From: Planctomycetota bacterium
GTDB lineage: Bacteria; Planctomycetota; Planctomycetia; Gemmatales; Gemmataceae
Length of the DNA: 64,000 nt
Assembly (NCBI GenBank): GCA_021413735.1
Contig: JAIOPV010000116.1
Coordinates: 1 to 64,000, forward strand
Direction: 5' to 3'
Shown piece after piece: positions 25,365 through 34,235 of this stretch; position 1 is the stretch's first letter; each line of letters begins with the position of its first letter. A model generated the notes under the pieces. That model was not told the DNA's origin. It was given only the letters and a program-made list of their open reading frames with translations, and did no database searches. Made by a program: the position numbers and the translations under genes.

Positions 25365-26423
25365 TTATTTTCCCCCCAACTTCTCCATAGTCAATTCTGG
25401 CTGCCAGATGGAGAGGAATGTCGGCAATTTGCTGCGGTCGAGGCCCGGCAAACTCGGCAGAATCCCACTCCCCTGAAGCGGAATGTTCGCCGTGATCGCG
25501 TAAATCGTCGTCGCGGGGTCGTTCGTTCGGCGATACAGCACCACCTCCGGTCGAACACACGTCGCCCCTGGAAAACCAAGTTGCCCCGCTGTTTGGATCG
25601 CATCATCCAGATCGCCGAGGCGATCCACCAATCCGCGTTCGACGGCCTGCTTGCCGGTGAAGATACGCCCATCGAATGCTTTCAGCGAATCCAGTTTCGG
25701 TCGCGAACGCATTAGTTCGGCCCAAATCTGTTTGTGAAGTTCGTCGGCCATCGCTTGCAGCAACTCCTGTTCCGCAGGCTTCAGCGGTCGCGCCGATGAT
25801 CCGATGTCCACGAGTTCGCCTGCCTTGATCGACTGCGGAATGACGTTGAACTGAGCCATCAAGTCCTTCAAGTTGAACAGATTGAGAATCACGCCCAAGC
25901 CACCCGTGATGGTCGTGGAACTGGCCACCACGACATCGGCCACCGACGCAACATAATATGCTCCGCCTGCCGCGGTATCCATCAGGCACGCAACAACGGG
26001 CAGCTTTGTCCGCTCCTTGAAGCGTTCCAGGTCGCGACGCATGGCGGAACAAGCTGCCACGCCACCACCCGGACTGTTGATGCGCAGCACGACCGCTTTC
26101 GTGCAGCCGTCGCACTCAATGGCGTCGAGCTTCTCGCGGAAAAGAGCCACCGGATTCTCGCCGACTGAAAGAGGTCCGACGAACGGGGTATTCAGAATGA
26201 GGCCATCGACGTCCACAATCGTCACGCGGCCATTGCCTGGGGTGCCAGATTGCACAATCACCGGCTTGACCCTACCTGCCGTCGGGCTAACCGGCGGAAT
26301 GTCGGCAGTGACGCGAGTTTCGACCGGACCATCGAACGCGACGCGATTCTGGGTGCGAATGAGAAGTCGCTGGCAGCCGCTGCCAAGGATCAGAATTGCG
26401 AGAACGACAATGGAACGACGCAT
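25365..26423 (-). CDS. S49 (SppA/Clp-fold) protease-like lipoprotein lacking the expected catalytic dyad
   Basis: A 352-residue protein with a lipoprotein signal (MRRSIVVLAILILGSGC, Cys17 modified). The SppA fold is recognisable from VVLRINSPGGGVAACSAMRR, LPVVACLMDTAAGGAYYVAS, TITGGLGVILNLFNLKDLMA, SIKAGELVDIGSSARPL and FDGRIFTGKQAVERGLVDRL. In active SppA the segment reads AASGGYY with the Ser nucleophile, and the later segment SGxxKD supplies the Lys. Here the equivalent positions are Gly153 and Val205, so proteolysis by the known mechanism looks impossible. It may be a scaffold, or a divergent enzyme. It is divergent from the large synthase and sits upstream of the Rieske oxygenase. Confidence 0.8.
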   Translation of the reverse strand: MRRSIVVLAILILGSGCQRLLIRTQNRVAFDGPVETRVTADIPPVSPTAGRVKPVIVQSGTPGNGRVTIVDVDGLILNTPFVGPLSVGENPVALFREKLDAIECDGCTKAVVLRINSPGGGVAACSAMRRDLERFKERTKLPVVACLMDTAAGGAYYVASVADVVVASSTTITGGLGVILNLFNLKDLMAQFNVIPQSIKAGELVDIGSSARPLKPAEQELLQAMADELHKQIWAELMRSRPKLDSLKAFDGRIFTGKQAVERGLVDRLGDLDDAIQTAGQLGFPGATCVRPEVVLYRRTNDPATTIYAITANIPLQGSGILPSLPGLDRSKLPTFLSIWQPELTMEKLGGK

Positions 26424-26759
26424 TTTCGCCTCGACATTCGACCCAGGACACCCGCATCACCCAAACAATCGGCGTTTCCCATCCCTCCGGTTTAACCTTC
26501 CTTTCCGGCACGGCACATGCTGTAAGGACATTCCTTCCCGAAACCGTGAGCGAGACCAGAGATGCTAACCAACGCATCTTGCGAGCAGGGTCCAAAATAC
26601 CTTAACTCTCTACACTGCCTAAATTGCCGAACCGGTCCGAAAACGCGATACTGATTGTTGGAACGGATGACCGACACCAACACCCTCGCTCAGGCATGCG
26701 AGTTTTGATGACAGCCTGAGCTTATCAGGACAAGGAGGTCCGTGACGGCGAGGAGAGTG
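26424..26759. other. Divergent promoter region before the lipid synthase
   Basis: 336 bases between the S49-like gene and the synthase, without a gene. An inverted repeat GCTCAGGC/GCCTGAGC (26688-26695, 26714-26721; loop 18) lies just before a strong AAGGAGG at 26732-26738 and could be an operator or leader hairpin. No convincing -35/-10 pair was found. Confidence 0.45.
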
Positions 26760-29700
26760 ATGGAACCGCGCGACATTATGGTTTTGAGCCCTTTGGGGTC
26801 CGATCCTGCACTTGCGATTGCCGCGAGCAGGGGCGGAGCGATTGGGGTTCTCGATCTGGAACATGCCTCACGATGGAACGCGATAGCCGGGGCGTATTCT
26901 CGGCTTGCAAGGTTTGTGGGCAACAACTTCGGGGTGCAACTCCGCGCCGATGCCGACGAACTCTTCGCAGAGATCCTCGCGAGCCAGACCAAACCTAGCC
27001 GGATCATTCTTGTCGGTGACAGTCCGACATTTGCCACGCGAATCGCTGGCCTACGGGCTGCGAAAATCGAAGTGCTGGTGTCGGTGGTTAGTCATGTTGA
27101 AGCGATTCGCGTTGCGGAACTTGGGGTTGATAGCATCATCTTGAAGGGCCACGAAGCTGGCGGGCGCATCGGTGCCGACACGTCTTTCGTGCTGATCCAG
27201 AAATGGCGGCACCACGCCGATAAGCACAAACTCACCATTCCGTATTGGGTACAGGGTGGCATCGGGCCGAACACGGCTGCGGCGTGTCTCGCCGCAGGTG
27301 CTCGGGGTGTTGTTCTCGATTCGCAGGTGCTTCTCGCTCGTGAATCGCCGCTGTCAGAGGCCGCACGTCGGCGCATTGCAGGTCTCGACGGAAGCGAAAC
27401 CGCAATTCTCGGGGCGAAGTTCGGCGAGCCATACCGCGTCTATTCGCGCCCGGATAGTAGTGCCGCGACTGAGCTGGCGAAGGACGAAGAACTCCTCATT
27501 TCGCTGGAACAATCGGTGGAGGCGAAGTGTGCGGCTTGGCGTGAAGCTGTGCGGTCTCGTATCGCGGTTGATCCGAGCGAAGGTCTCTGGCTTGTCGGGC
27601 AGGACATCGCCACGGCACCCGCGTTGGCCGCATCGGGCGTCACCGTTTCCGGAATCGTGCAAGCGATCTGCGAACGTGCCGGCAAGCAACTCGAAGCATC
27701 TCGTCGGTTGGGCCATCTCGCAGGAGGTTCGGCGCTCGCGAAGTCGCATGGCACGAAGTACCCGATTCTGCAAGGTCCGATGACCCGCGTGAGTGACACG
27801 GCCGCGTTCGCCGATTCGGTCGCCGCTGGAGGTGCGCTGCCATTCCTGGCGCTGGCGTTGCTTCGCAAGGCCGAGACGGAAAAGCTCCTCGCGGAAACGA
27901 AGGTCAAACTCGGCTCGAAGCCGTGGGGCGTGGGCATTCTCGGCTTCGTGCCCAACGAAATCCGCTCCGAGCAGATGGAAGCGATCAGGCTCCATAAACC
28001 GCCGTTCGCGATCATCGCTGGGGGTCGCCCCGATCAGGCGAAGGAACTCGAAACGCAGGGCATTCCGACGTATCTGCATGTCCCGTCGCCGGGCTTGCTG
28101 AAGATGTTCCTGAAAGATGGCGCACGACGCTTCATCTTCGAAGGGCAGGAGTGCGGCGGTCACATCGGGCCGCGAGCGAGCTTCGCTCTGTGGGAGTCGA
28201 TGGTTGCCGTGTTGCTCGAACACGTCGGCGTCAAGCCTGCGGACGATCTGCATGTGGTGTTCGCGGGTGGCATTCACGATGCACTTTCGGCAACCATGGT
28301 CGCGGCTCTGAGCGTGGGATTGGCTGAGAAGGGCGTGAAGGTCGGCGTGCTGGTCGGCACCGCGTACCTGTTCACGAAGGAAGCGGTTGCCGGCGGCGCG
28401 ATCACCGAACGCTTCCAACGCGAAGCACTCGCGTGCGGCGAAACGGTGCTGCTGGAAACCGGCCCCGGTCACGCGATTCGCTGTATTCCGACGCCGTATG
28501 CCGAGACGTTCGAGGCTGAGAAACGCCGATTGCGTTCGGAAGGCAAGAGCCATCTGGAAGTCGGCATCGCGCTTGAGCGGATGAACCTCGGACGCCTCCG
28601 CGTCGCGAGCAAGGGCGTCGATCGTTCGTCTGGCGCTGCGAACGCGAGCGGCCTCGTCGAAGTGTCCGCGGATGACCAGTTCAGTCGTGGCATGTACATG
28701 ATCGGGCAGATCGCAGCGCTTCGTGACAAGGTCACGACCATCGCGGAACTGCACGCCGAAGTTTGTGGAAAAGTCAACGAAGCCTCGGTATCCACCGCCC
28801 CGACGTCCGTCTCCGCTTCGGTCAAGGATGCGCCGCCGCCGTGCGATGTCGCCATCATCGGGCTGTCGTGCTTCTACCCAGGGTCCACGGGGCTGACCCA
28901 GTACTGGGAGAACATCCTTAACAAGGTCAACGCGGTCATCGAAATCCCAGCGAGTCACTGGGACTGGCGACCGTTCTACGACCCCGACCCCCGCGCCCGA
29001 GACAAAATGATCTCGAAGTGGGGCGGCTTCATGTCGGACATCACGTTCGACCCGCTCGTCTTCGGCATCACACCGAAGAGCATCCCGAACATCGAGCCGT
29101 TGCAACTGCTGCTGCTCGAAGCGGTGCGGCAAGCCATCGCTGACGCGGGCTACGCTAACCGCCCATTTGAGCGCGAACGCACCTGTGCCATCCTCGGCGT
29201 CGGCGGCGGCGGCATGCCGTTGTCGGTCGCGTATGGCTTCCGAACGTGTATGCCGTTGATGGATTCCATTCCCGGCGTGCCGATCAAGGCGAAGCAGATC
29301 ATCGAGCTTGGCGAAGGCATTCTCCCCGAGTGGACCGAAGACTCCTTCCCCGGCATCCTGCTGAACGTCGCTGCGGGTCGGGTTGCAAATCGCTTCAACC
29401 TCGGCGGTCCGAACATGGCGATCGACGCCGCGTGCGGGTCGTCGCTGGCGGCACTATATGCGGGCGTCCGCGAACTGAACGACGGCACAAGCGATGTCGC
29501 GATCGTCATGGGCGGCGACGCAGTGCAGACGCCATACGCCTACGTTGCGTTCTCGAAGACCTACGCACTGAGTCCGCAGGGTCGGTGTCGCCCGTTCGAT
29601 GCCGCTGCCGATGGCATCGCACTCGCGGAAGGTGTCGGAGTAACGGTGCTGAAGCGGCTCGCGGATGCCGAGCGCGACGGCGACCGAATCTACGGCGTCA

Positions 29701-32700
29701 TCAAGGGAATTGGCGCGAGCAGCGATGGCCGCGACAAGGGGCTTACCGCTCCACGTGCCGAGGGGCAGTTGCGAGCGCTTCACAGAGCGTACGCACAGGC
29801 TCGCATCTCACCGGCGAATGTCGCGTTGGTCGAAGCCCACGGCACCGGAACCGTTGTCGGGGACCAGACTGAAGCACGCGCCATCGGGCAACTCTTCCGC
29901 GAAGCGGGCGGGCAGGCTCAATCGTGTGCGCTCGGTTCCGTTAAGTCGATGATCGGGCACAGCAAGTGCGCTGCGGGTCTTGCAGGGCTCATCAAGACGA
30001 CGTTCGCTCTGTACCACAAAGTGCTACCGCCAACGCTCGTGGAGACGCCAAATCCGAAGGCGAATCTCGACGGCGGCCCGCTGTACCTGAACACGGAACC
30101 GCGGCCGTGGGTTCACGGGGCTGAACATCCGCGAACCGCAGGCGTCAGTGCGTTCGGCTTCGGCGGCACGAACTTCCATACGGTCGTGGAAGAGTACAAC
30201 GGCGACTACCTCGAACGCACGACCACTGGGTTCCGTCAGTGGCCGGCAGAGTTGTTCGTCTGGCGGCGTGCCCATGTCGCCACGATCATCACCGATGTGA
30301 AGAAGTGCCGTGATGCGATCAACGCGGGGGCGGCCCCCGAGTTGCCCGACTTCGCGGCTTCAGTGTGGCAATCGAGCAAGCAGGGGGACCGTCAACCGAC
30401 CCTCACCGTGGTTGCGACTTCGATTGCCGACCTGAAGGAGAAGCTCGACGCGGCCCTCGAAAAGCTGGCGAAACCAACGGATTCGCTCAGCGACCCACGC
30501 GGGATTTACTTCGCTACGAAGCCGCAAGCGGCTGCGAAAATTGCGTTCCTGTTCCCCGGACAGGGTTCGCAGTACCCGGACATGCTCGCTCAGACCGCGA
30601 TGGCGTTCCCCGAAGTGCGAAGTGTCCTCGACCGTGCCGAACGCACGCTTGCCAACGATCTGGAGAAGCCGTTTGGGCGGTTCATCTATCCGCCATCGTC
30701 GTTCAGCCCAGAGCACGAGGCCACGAACCGCAAGGAACTCCAACGAACGGAAGTCGCGCAGCCGGCGCTCGGGGCGACGAGCCTTGGCATGTTCAAGCTG
30801 CTCACCACGCTCGGCATCGAAGCGGACTTCTTCGCGGGTCACAGCTACGGCGAATACGCTGCACTCGCCGCCGCCGGAGCCCTCAGCGAGGCTGATCTGA
30901 TTCGCCTCTCGTATCGCCGTGGCAAGGTGATCCGCGACGCGGCAGCAAGTGCAGCTGGCGGAATGATCGCCGTCGATGGCACGCCTGAAGCCATCGAACC
31001 TGTGCTGAAGGGCATTGCGGGTGTGTGGATCGCGAATCACAACTCGCCGAGTCAGACGGTGCTCGCCGGCACCGAGGACGGCCTCAAGGCCGCGACCGCG
31101 AAGTTGCAAGCCGCGAACCTTCGCGCACAGCGAATCCCCGTTGCGTGTGGCTTCCACTCGCCGTTGATTTCAGGGGCGAAGGCTCCACTCGCGGCAGCTC
31201 TCGCCGAAGCGAAGTTCGCGACGCCTCGCAAGCCGGTGTTCTCGAACACCACGGGGGTACCGCACGGTTCCGAACCTGCCGCGTTCGCCGCGCAACTTGC
31301 GGAGCATCTCGTTTCGCCGGTGAAGTTCTCGGACGAGATCACGGCGATGCACGCTGCGGGTGCGCGAGTGTTCGTCGAAGTCGGCCCGCAAGCCGTGCTG
31401 ACGGGCCTGACAACGCAGATCCTCGCGGGCAAGCCGCACCTCGCGATCGCGTCCGATGTGAAGTCGCGTCCGGGGTTGGTGCAACTTGCACACTTGCTCG
31501 GTCAGTTGCTCGCGGCTGGGGTGCCGGTTCGCCTCGACCGGCTCTTCCAGGGTCGCGGGATCCAAGCGTTCGAGATCGCGAAGCTTGGCCCTGATACCGG
31601 CAAGCCGAAGCTCGCACCGACAACGTGGGTTGTGAACGGCGTTCGCAGCCGGCCCCTGAATGGCCCCGAACCGCGTTTGCTCGGGCAGAACCTGTCGGGC
31701 ACGAAGCCCGTCGTTGTTCCAGCGAAACCAACGCCAGCGCCCGCATCCTCTGCACCAGCAGCACCGAGCAAGTCGGTCCCGAGCCCGACCGCAGCCACCG
31801 CTCGACCCGAACCAAAACCCGTTCCCCGCCCTGCTCCTTCAACGCCCATACCTCCAACTTCCCAGCCCGTTGTCCCCGGGATTACCAGACCAATGAGTAC
31901 TCCTCCCGAATCGATACCCACGCTCACGGCCTCGTTGACCAACGGGACGCATTCTCATCCTGCTCCCGACGGCGCCGCGGCCGTGATGATGCGGTTCCAG
32001 GAAGTGATGGGTCGCTTCCTCGATACACAGCGAAGCGTCATGCTCGGTTTCCTCGGGTCGAACGGCGCTCCGTCGAGCAATACAACGGTCGATTCGGTCG
32101 CGCGACCAGTCACACCGACGCCAGCAGCGGCTCCGGTGGGAACACCCGCACCAACCGCGAACGGTCACGTTTCACCGGTGGCGGCTCCCGCAACCAATGG
32201 CAAGCACACGAGCGAACTCGTGAAGGCGGTCGCTCCGGCGGGTGCGAAGCTCGACCGCGAAACGCTTCTTGCACGGCTGCTCGATCTCGTCAGCGAACGC
32301 ACCGGCTACCCCAAGGAAGCTCTGAGCATCGACCTCGATCTCGAAGCCGATCTCGGAGTCGATTCGATCAAGCGAGTCGAGATCCTCGGAACGCTCGCGG
32401 AGTCGATTGGTCCTGGCGACGGCGGCAAGCAACCGAACCTCGAGATGGAGAAGCTCTCCGTCATCAAGACGCTGCGTGCCATCGCCGATTACGTGATGGA
32501 AGTGATCGAGGAAAAGGACGAGCCCGACGCTCCGCCCGCACCGTCACTGAACGGTTCGCACGCGAAGGTGCTAACCGTGGTTCCCGAGCGAAACGGCGAC
32601 CTGCACCCGGGCGCCCGGCAAGGTGACGTGCAACGGCTCGTGGTGCGACTCATCGACGCTCCACTGCCCGTGCGGCCGAGCTTCGCACAACCAGCGGGCA

Positions 32701-34232
32701 CAATCCTGCTCACCGACGATTGCAGGGGTACGGCCCGCGAACTCGCCGATCGCCTCGCGGAACTCGATGTGAAGACCGCTCTCATCCGCATGGCCGACGG
32801 TTCGACGGTTCCGGAAGGTGTGTTCGCTGCCGATCTCACCGATCCCGCGGCGGTCACGGAGTTGCTCGGGCGCATTCACACGACGTGCGGCCCGGTGTCG
32901 GGGCTGATTCACCTGTTGCCGTTGGCCGAGCCTGCCGACTCGGAAACGGACGAGCAGCGAATGCGACGAGAAGTGAAGTCGCTGTACTTGCTCTCGCGTG
33001 GGCTCGAAACCGATATCCGCGCGGCTGGCAAAGCTGGCAGTGCGGTGCTACTCGCCGTCACCGCGATGGGCGGGCAGATGGGCTTCGGTGATGCGTTGCC
33101 CGAAGACTTCTTCGCGGGGCACGGCGGCGTCGCCGGCTTCACGAAGTGCCTCGGCTACGAATGGCCAGAGGTTACGGTGCGGGTCGTGGACGTCGACGGC
33201 GAAACCCCTGCGACGCATCTCGCCGAAGACTTGCTCGCGGAACTCGGCGATCCCAAGGGTGCATTCGAGGTTGGCCGGGCCGGTGATCGCCGCGTGACGT
33301 GGCAAGTCGAGCCAGGACCGCTTGCGAAGGAAGATGCTGCCGTGGAGTTGGGCCCAGATTCGACGGTGCTGATAACTGGCGGTGCTCGCGGAATCACGGC
33401 GAAGGTCGCACTCGAACTCGCAACTCGGTACAAGTCGAAGCTCGTGCTGGTCGGCAGTTCGCCGGTGCCCGCAGAGGAAACGGCCGACACGCTGGGGCTG
33501 ACGTCGCAAGCCGAAATCAAGGCCACGTTGTTGAAGCGTCAGCCAGACGTGAAGCCTGCCGTGATCGAAGCCGCGTATCGCCGACTGCTCAAGGATCGCG
33601 AGATTCGCGGCAACCTCGACGCGATTCGCAAGGCTGGCAGCCAGGTCGATTATCGTGCCGTGGATGTTCGCGATGCGGCGGCGTTCGGCGGGTTGCTCGA
33701 CGAACTGAAAGCGGCTGGCGGCATCGCGGGTGTAATCCACGGGGCGGGTGTCATCGAGGACAAACTGCTTCGCGACAAGACCCCGGAATCGTTCGACAAG
33801 GTGTTCGGCACCAAGGTTGACAGTGCGATGACACTCGCACGCCATCTCGATCCGGAGAAGCTGAAGTTCCTGGCGGTTTTCGCGTCGATCACGAGTCGTT
33901 ACGGCAATCGTGGGCAGTCCGACTACGCCGCCGCGAACGAAGTGCTGAGCAAGCTGGCGTGCGATCTCGACCGTCGCTGGCCGGGTCGCGTCGTGTCGGT
34001 TGCGTGGGGGCCGTGGTCCGAGATTGGCATGGTCGCTGATCTGGAGAAGCACCTCGTCGCACGCGGCTTAAAGCTGATCGAGCCTGCTGTGGGTGCGGGC
34101 TTCGCAGTGGATGAAGTGATCTACGGCACGAAGGGCGAACCCGAGGTGCTCATCGCGGGCGGAACGGAACACGCTCGACCGGGGGCCGCTGCGGCTTCGA
34201 CCGCCGAACCGGTCGCAGTGGGGGCTCAGTGA
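26760..34232 (+). CDS. Multidomain PUFA/HglE-type lipid synthase: (PfaD-like)x2-KS-AT-ACP-KR
   Basis: A 2490-residue megasynthase. Residues about 1-235 and 320-635 are tandem PfaD/nitronate-monooxygenase-like flavin TIM barrels (KGHEAGGRIG; FEGQECGGHIGPR). They probably act as the enoyl reductase, with only the second keeping the GGH histidine. KS spans about 694-1150, with Cys892 (DAACGSSL), His1027 (EAHGTGT) and His1067 (MIGHSKC). AT spans about 1258-1560, with Ser1362 (GHSYGE). A Pro/Ala linker leads to a single ACP with Ser1869 (LGVDSIKR). KR spans about 2195-2460 (LITGGARGI, with Ser and YAAAN). Starts at GTG 26742 or 26757 are possible; I chose ATG 26760. Known PfaA has several ACPs and no reductase at its N-terminus. 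The partner gene begins 3 bp later. Confidence 0.9.
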   Translation: MEPRDIMVLSPLGSDPALAIAASRGGAIGVLDLEHASRWNAIAGAYSRLARFVGNNFGVQLRADADELFAEILASQTKPSRIILVGDSPTFATRIAGLRAAKIEVLVSVVSHVEAIRVAELGVDSIILKGHEAGGRIGADTSFVLIQKWRHHADKHKLTIPYWVQGGIGPNTAAACLAAGARGVVLDSQVLLARESPLSEAARRRIAGLDGSETAILGAKFGEPYRVYSRPDSSAATELAKDEELLISLEQSVEAKCAAWREAVRSRIAVDPSEGLWLVGQDIATAPALAASGVTVSGIVQAICERAGKQLEASRRLGHLAGGSALAKSHGTKYPILQGPMTRVSDTAAFADSVAAGGALPFLALALLRKAETEKLLAETKVKLGSKPWGVGILGFVPNEIRSEQMEAIRLHKPPFAIIAGGRPDQAKELETQGIPTYLHVPSPGLLKMFLKDGARRFIFEGQECGGHIGPRASFALWESMVAVLLEHVGVKPADDLHVVFAGGIHDALSATMVAALSVGLAEKGVKVGVLVGTAYLFTKEAVAGGAITERFQREALACGETVLLETGPGHAIRCIPTPYAETFEAEKRRLRSEGKSHLEVGIALERMNLGRLRVASKGVDRSSGAANASGLVEVSADDQFSRGMYMIGQIAALRDKVTTIAELHAEVCGKVNEASVSTAPTSVSASVKDAPPPCDVAIIGLSCFYPGSTGLTQYWENILNKVNAVIEIPASHWDWRPFYDPDPRARDKMISKWGGFMSDITFDPLVFGITPKSIPNIEPLQLLLLEAVRQAIADAGYANRPFERERTCAILGVGGGGMPLSVAYGFRTCMPLMDSIPGVPIKAKQIIELGEGILPEWTEDSFPGILLNVAAGRVANRFNLGGPNMAIDAACGSSLAALYAGVRELNDGTSDVAIVMGGDAVQTPYAYVAFSKTYALSPQGRCRPFDAAADGIALAEGVGVTVLKRLADAERDGDRIYGVIKGIGASSDGRDKGLTAPRAEGQLRALHRAYAQARISPANVALVEAHGTGTVVGDQTEARAIGQLFREAGGQAQSCALGSVKSMIGHSKCAAGLAGLIKTTFALYHKVLPPTLVETPNPKANLDGGPLYLNTEPRPWVHGAEHPRTAGVSAFGFGGTNFHTVVEEYNGDYLERTTTGFRQWPAELFVWRRAHVATIITDVKKCRDAINAGAAPELPDFAASVWQSSKQGDRQPTLTVVATSIADLKEKLDAALEKLAKPTDSLSDPRGIYFATKPQAAAKIAFLFPGQGSQYPDMLAQTAMAFPEVRSVLDRAERTLANDLEKPFGRFIYPPSSFSPEHEATNRKELQRTEVAQPALGATSLGMFKLLTTLGIEADFFAGHSYGEYAALAAAGALSEADLIRLSYRRGKVIRDAAASAAGGMIAVDGTPEAIEPVLKGIAGVWIANHNSPSQTVLAGTEDGLKAATAKLQAANLRAQRIPVACGFHSPLISGAKAPLAAALAEAKFATPRKPVFSNTTGVPHGSEPAAFAAQLAEHLVSPVKFSDEITAMHAAGARVFVEVGPQAVLTGLTTQILAGKPHLAIASDVKSRPGLVQLAHLLGQLLAAGVPVRLDRLFQGRGIQAFEIAKLGPDTGKPKLAPTTWVVNGVRSRPLNGPEPRLLGQNLSGTKPVVVPAKPTPAPASSAPAAPSKSVPSPTAATARPEPKPVPRPAPSTPIPPTSQPVVPGITRPMSTPPESIPTLTASLTNGTHSHPAPDGAAAVMMRFQEVMGRFLDTQRSVMLGFLGSNGAPSSNTTVDSVARPVTPTPAAAPVGTPAPTANGHVSPVAAPATNGKHTSELVKAVAPAGAKLDRETLLARLLDLVSERTGYPKEALSIDLDLEADLGVDSIKRVEILGTLAESIGPGDGGKQPNLEMEKLSVIKTLRAIADYVMEVIEEKDEPDAPPAPSLNGSHAKVLTVVPERNGDLHPGARQGDVQRLVVRLIDAPLPVRPSFAQPAGTILLTDDCRGTARELADRLAELDVKTALIRMADGSTVPEGVFAADLTDPAAVTELLGRIHTTCGPVSGLIHLLPLAEPADSETDEQRMRREVKSLYLLSRGLETDIRAAGKAGSAVLLAVTAMGGQMGFGDALPEDFFAGHGGVAGFTKCLGYEWPEVTVRVVDVDGETPATHLAEDLLAELGDPKGAFEVGRAGDRRVTWQVEPGPLAKEDAAVELGPDSTVLITGGARGITAKVALELATRYKSKLVLVGSSPVPAEETADTLGLTSQAEIKATLLKRQPDVKPAVIEAAYRRLLKDREIRGNLDAIRKAGSQVDYRAVDVRDAAAFGGLLDELKAAGGIAGVIHGAGVIEDKLLRDKTPESFDKVFGTKVDSAMTLARHLDPEKLKFLAVFASITSRYGNRGQSDYAAANEVLSKLACDLDRRWPGRVVSVAWGPWSEIGMVADLEKHLVARGLKLIEPAVGAGFAVDEVIYGTKGEPEVLIAGGTEHARPGAAAASTAEPVAVGAQ

Positions 34233-34235
34233 CGC

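Noticed and set aside
27354-29132. Long minus-strand open frame of 592 codons inside the lipid synthase
   Set aside because: It overlaps conserved PfaD-like and KS domains; high-GC codon bias leaves the opposite strand open. The protein is Arg/His-rich without motifs.
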